DNA of 64,000 nucleotides, from contig CAOSLI010000001.1 of NCBI GenBank assembly GCA_948524275.1, positions 186,001 to 250,000 of the forward strand. Direction: 5' to 3'. The stretch comes from an uncultured Clostridia bacterium (GTDB lineage: Bacteria; Bacillota; Clostridia; TANB77; CAG-508). Positions 63,374 through 64,000 of the stretch are shown piece after piece; position 1 is the stretch's first letter; the number at the start of each line of letters is the position of its first letter. A model generated the notes under the pieces. It saw only the letters and a list, made by a program, of their open reading frames with translations. It ran no database searches and was not told the DNA's origin. Both the position numbers and the translations under genes were made by a program.

Positions 63374-64000
63374 TGAACGAAATATTTGCAGATTTACATG
63401 TACACATAGGAAGAAGCGAAAACGGAAAGCCAATAAAGATTACAGCAGCAAAATCATTAAACTTTGCTAATATTGCAAAAGAATGTTATGAAAGAAAAGG
63501 GATAGACGTAGTCGGAATTATCGACTGCGCCTCTCCTTATGTTATAGAGGATATAGAAAACTTTTTACAAACAGGTGAAGCATACGAATTAAAAGATGGC
63601 GGAATTATTTATAAAGATAAAGTATGTATAATACTTGGAAGCGAAGTTGAAACATCGGAAAAAAATGAAGATGGAAAAACTGGTAGTAGCCATAACTGTT
63701 GTTATTTTCCAACACTTAAAGACATAAAAGACTTTTCAAAGGAAATGCAAAAACATATTCATAATATTACCTTAAGCACACAAAGGGCTGATATATCAGG
63801 GTATGAGCTTATTGATATAGTAAAACAATATAATGGAGTACTTATCCCAGCACATGTATTTACACCATTTAAGAGTTATTATGGAAATTGTACACAAAGA
63901 TTAGAAAGGATATTTAAAGAAAGATATAAAGATATTTTTGCTATAGAACTTGGATTAAGCGCTGATACATATATAGCAGATGAGATTTCAGAACTCGCAA
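63373..64000 (+). CDS. PHP-domain endonuclease Q-like protein (runs past the window end)
   Basis: About 209 residues are visible. It starts NEIFADLHVHIGRSENGKP, the PHP motif DLHVH, then TAAKSLNFANIAKECYERKG, VVGIIDCASP, IILGSEVETSE, NCCYFPTL, LIPAHVFTPF and ELGLSADTYIAD. This follows the PHP protein family (TIGR00375-type) that includes endonuclease Q, which cuts at deaminated bases in DNA. The zinc-binding C-terminal part lies beyond the window. Start ATG overlaps the previous stop. Confidence 0.85.
   Translation, partial: MNEIFADLHVHIGRSENGKPIKITAAKSLNFANIAKECYERKGIDVVGIIDCASPYVIEDIENFLQTGEAYELKDGGIIYKDKVCIILGSEVETSEKNEDGKTGSSHNCCYFPTLKDIKDFSKEMQKHIHNITLSTQRADISGYELIDIVKQYNGVLIPAHVFTPFKSYYGNCTQRLERIFKERYKDIFAIELGLSADTYIADEISELA

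Noticed and set aside
1..64000. CRISPR arrays, insertion sequences, prophage, tRNA or rRNA genes
   Set aside because: I saw no spaced direct repeats, transposase, phage structural genes, or tRNA arm signatures. RhuM and DUF5131 genes are island- or phage-associated families but stand alone here.

Overview
The window looks like chromosome of an AT-rich, Gram-positive-type bacterium of the Bacillota, most likely Clostridia. The reasons are the AT-rich composition, the PolC-type replicase, an frr-uppS-cdsA-rseP-polC order, a DacF-like carboxypeptidase, CdaA, TagO, an LPxTG-type surface protein, spore-photoproduct-lyase relatives, and strong GGAGG ribosome binding sites. All genes but one (rnhA) lie on the + strand, as on a leading-strand arm. 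I found no rRNA, tRNA, insertion sequence, prophage or CRISPR array.

Layout. 1-9.3 kb: end of ychF, a small sortase-type surface protein, then frr-uppS-cdsA-rseP-polC. 9.3-13.7 kb: three exact DnaA boxes, a secreted glucosaminidase ending in a dockerin-like module, and a membrane-anchored beta-sandwich surface protein. 13.7-31.1 kb: rpiA and a long surface-glycan cluster (GT4, GT2, polymerase/ligase-like, ABC exporter, GT-C and GtrB-like enzymes, TagO). 31.1-37.7 kb: ruvB, queH, NTPase, acetyltransferase, phosphotransferase, an unknown gene, an SPL-like radical SAM protein and a Nudix-like protein. 37.7-47.2 kb: a possible zinc peptidase, dapL, an unknown gene, RhuM, pepD and small metabolic genes. 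47.2-57.8 kb: mnmA, dehydrogenases, a monofunctional transglycosylase, a UgtP-like glycosyltransferase, regulators including a WYL regulator with operator-like sites, GyrI-like proteins, a second radical SAM protein and dacF. 57.8-64 kb: cdaA, truA, rnhA, tmcAL, a degenerate HD-like protein and the start of an EndoQ-like nuclease gene.

Main discovery. Eight genes (polC, a GT2, the glycan-exporter permease, a GT-C protein, two unknown genes, dacF, truA) are each split by exactly one +1 frameshift. At every site the zero-frame codon is CGG: one extra C stands before a glycine codon (GGA seven times, GGG once). I scanned the whole window by hand. The in-frame codon CGG occurs nowhere else, apart from the last codon of a DtxR/MarR-like regulator, where shifting or not shifting both end translation within two codons. 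About 80 CGG trinucleotides in the other two phases sit in intact genes. CGA, CGT, CGC, AGA and AGG are read through normally. So CGG seems not to be decoded as arginine here; the ribosome apparently skips the C and reads GGN as glycine. TruA (the invariant GWQ) and DacF (catalytic motifs on both sides of the shift) support this reading. It would be a genome-wide recoding of one sense codon as a +1 frameshift signal. It would make apparent pseudogenes, including the essential replicase, functional.

Other points of interest are an RseP-like protease without a PDZ domain, a dispersed palindromic repeat at four loci, a TGACA-N6-TGTCA operator pair around the WYL regulator, an SPL-like enzyme apparently lacking the H-donor cysteine, and a hairpin that buries the ribosome binding site of dacF.
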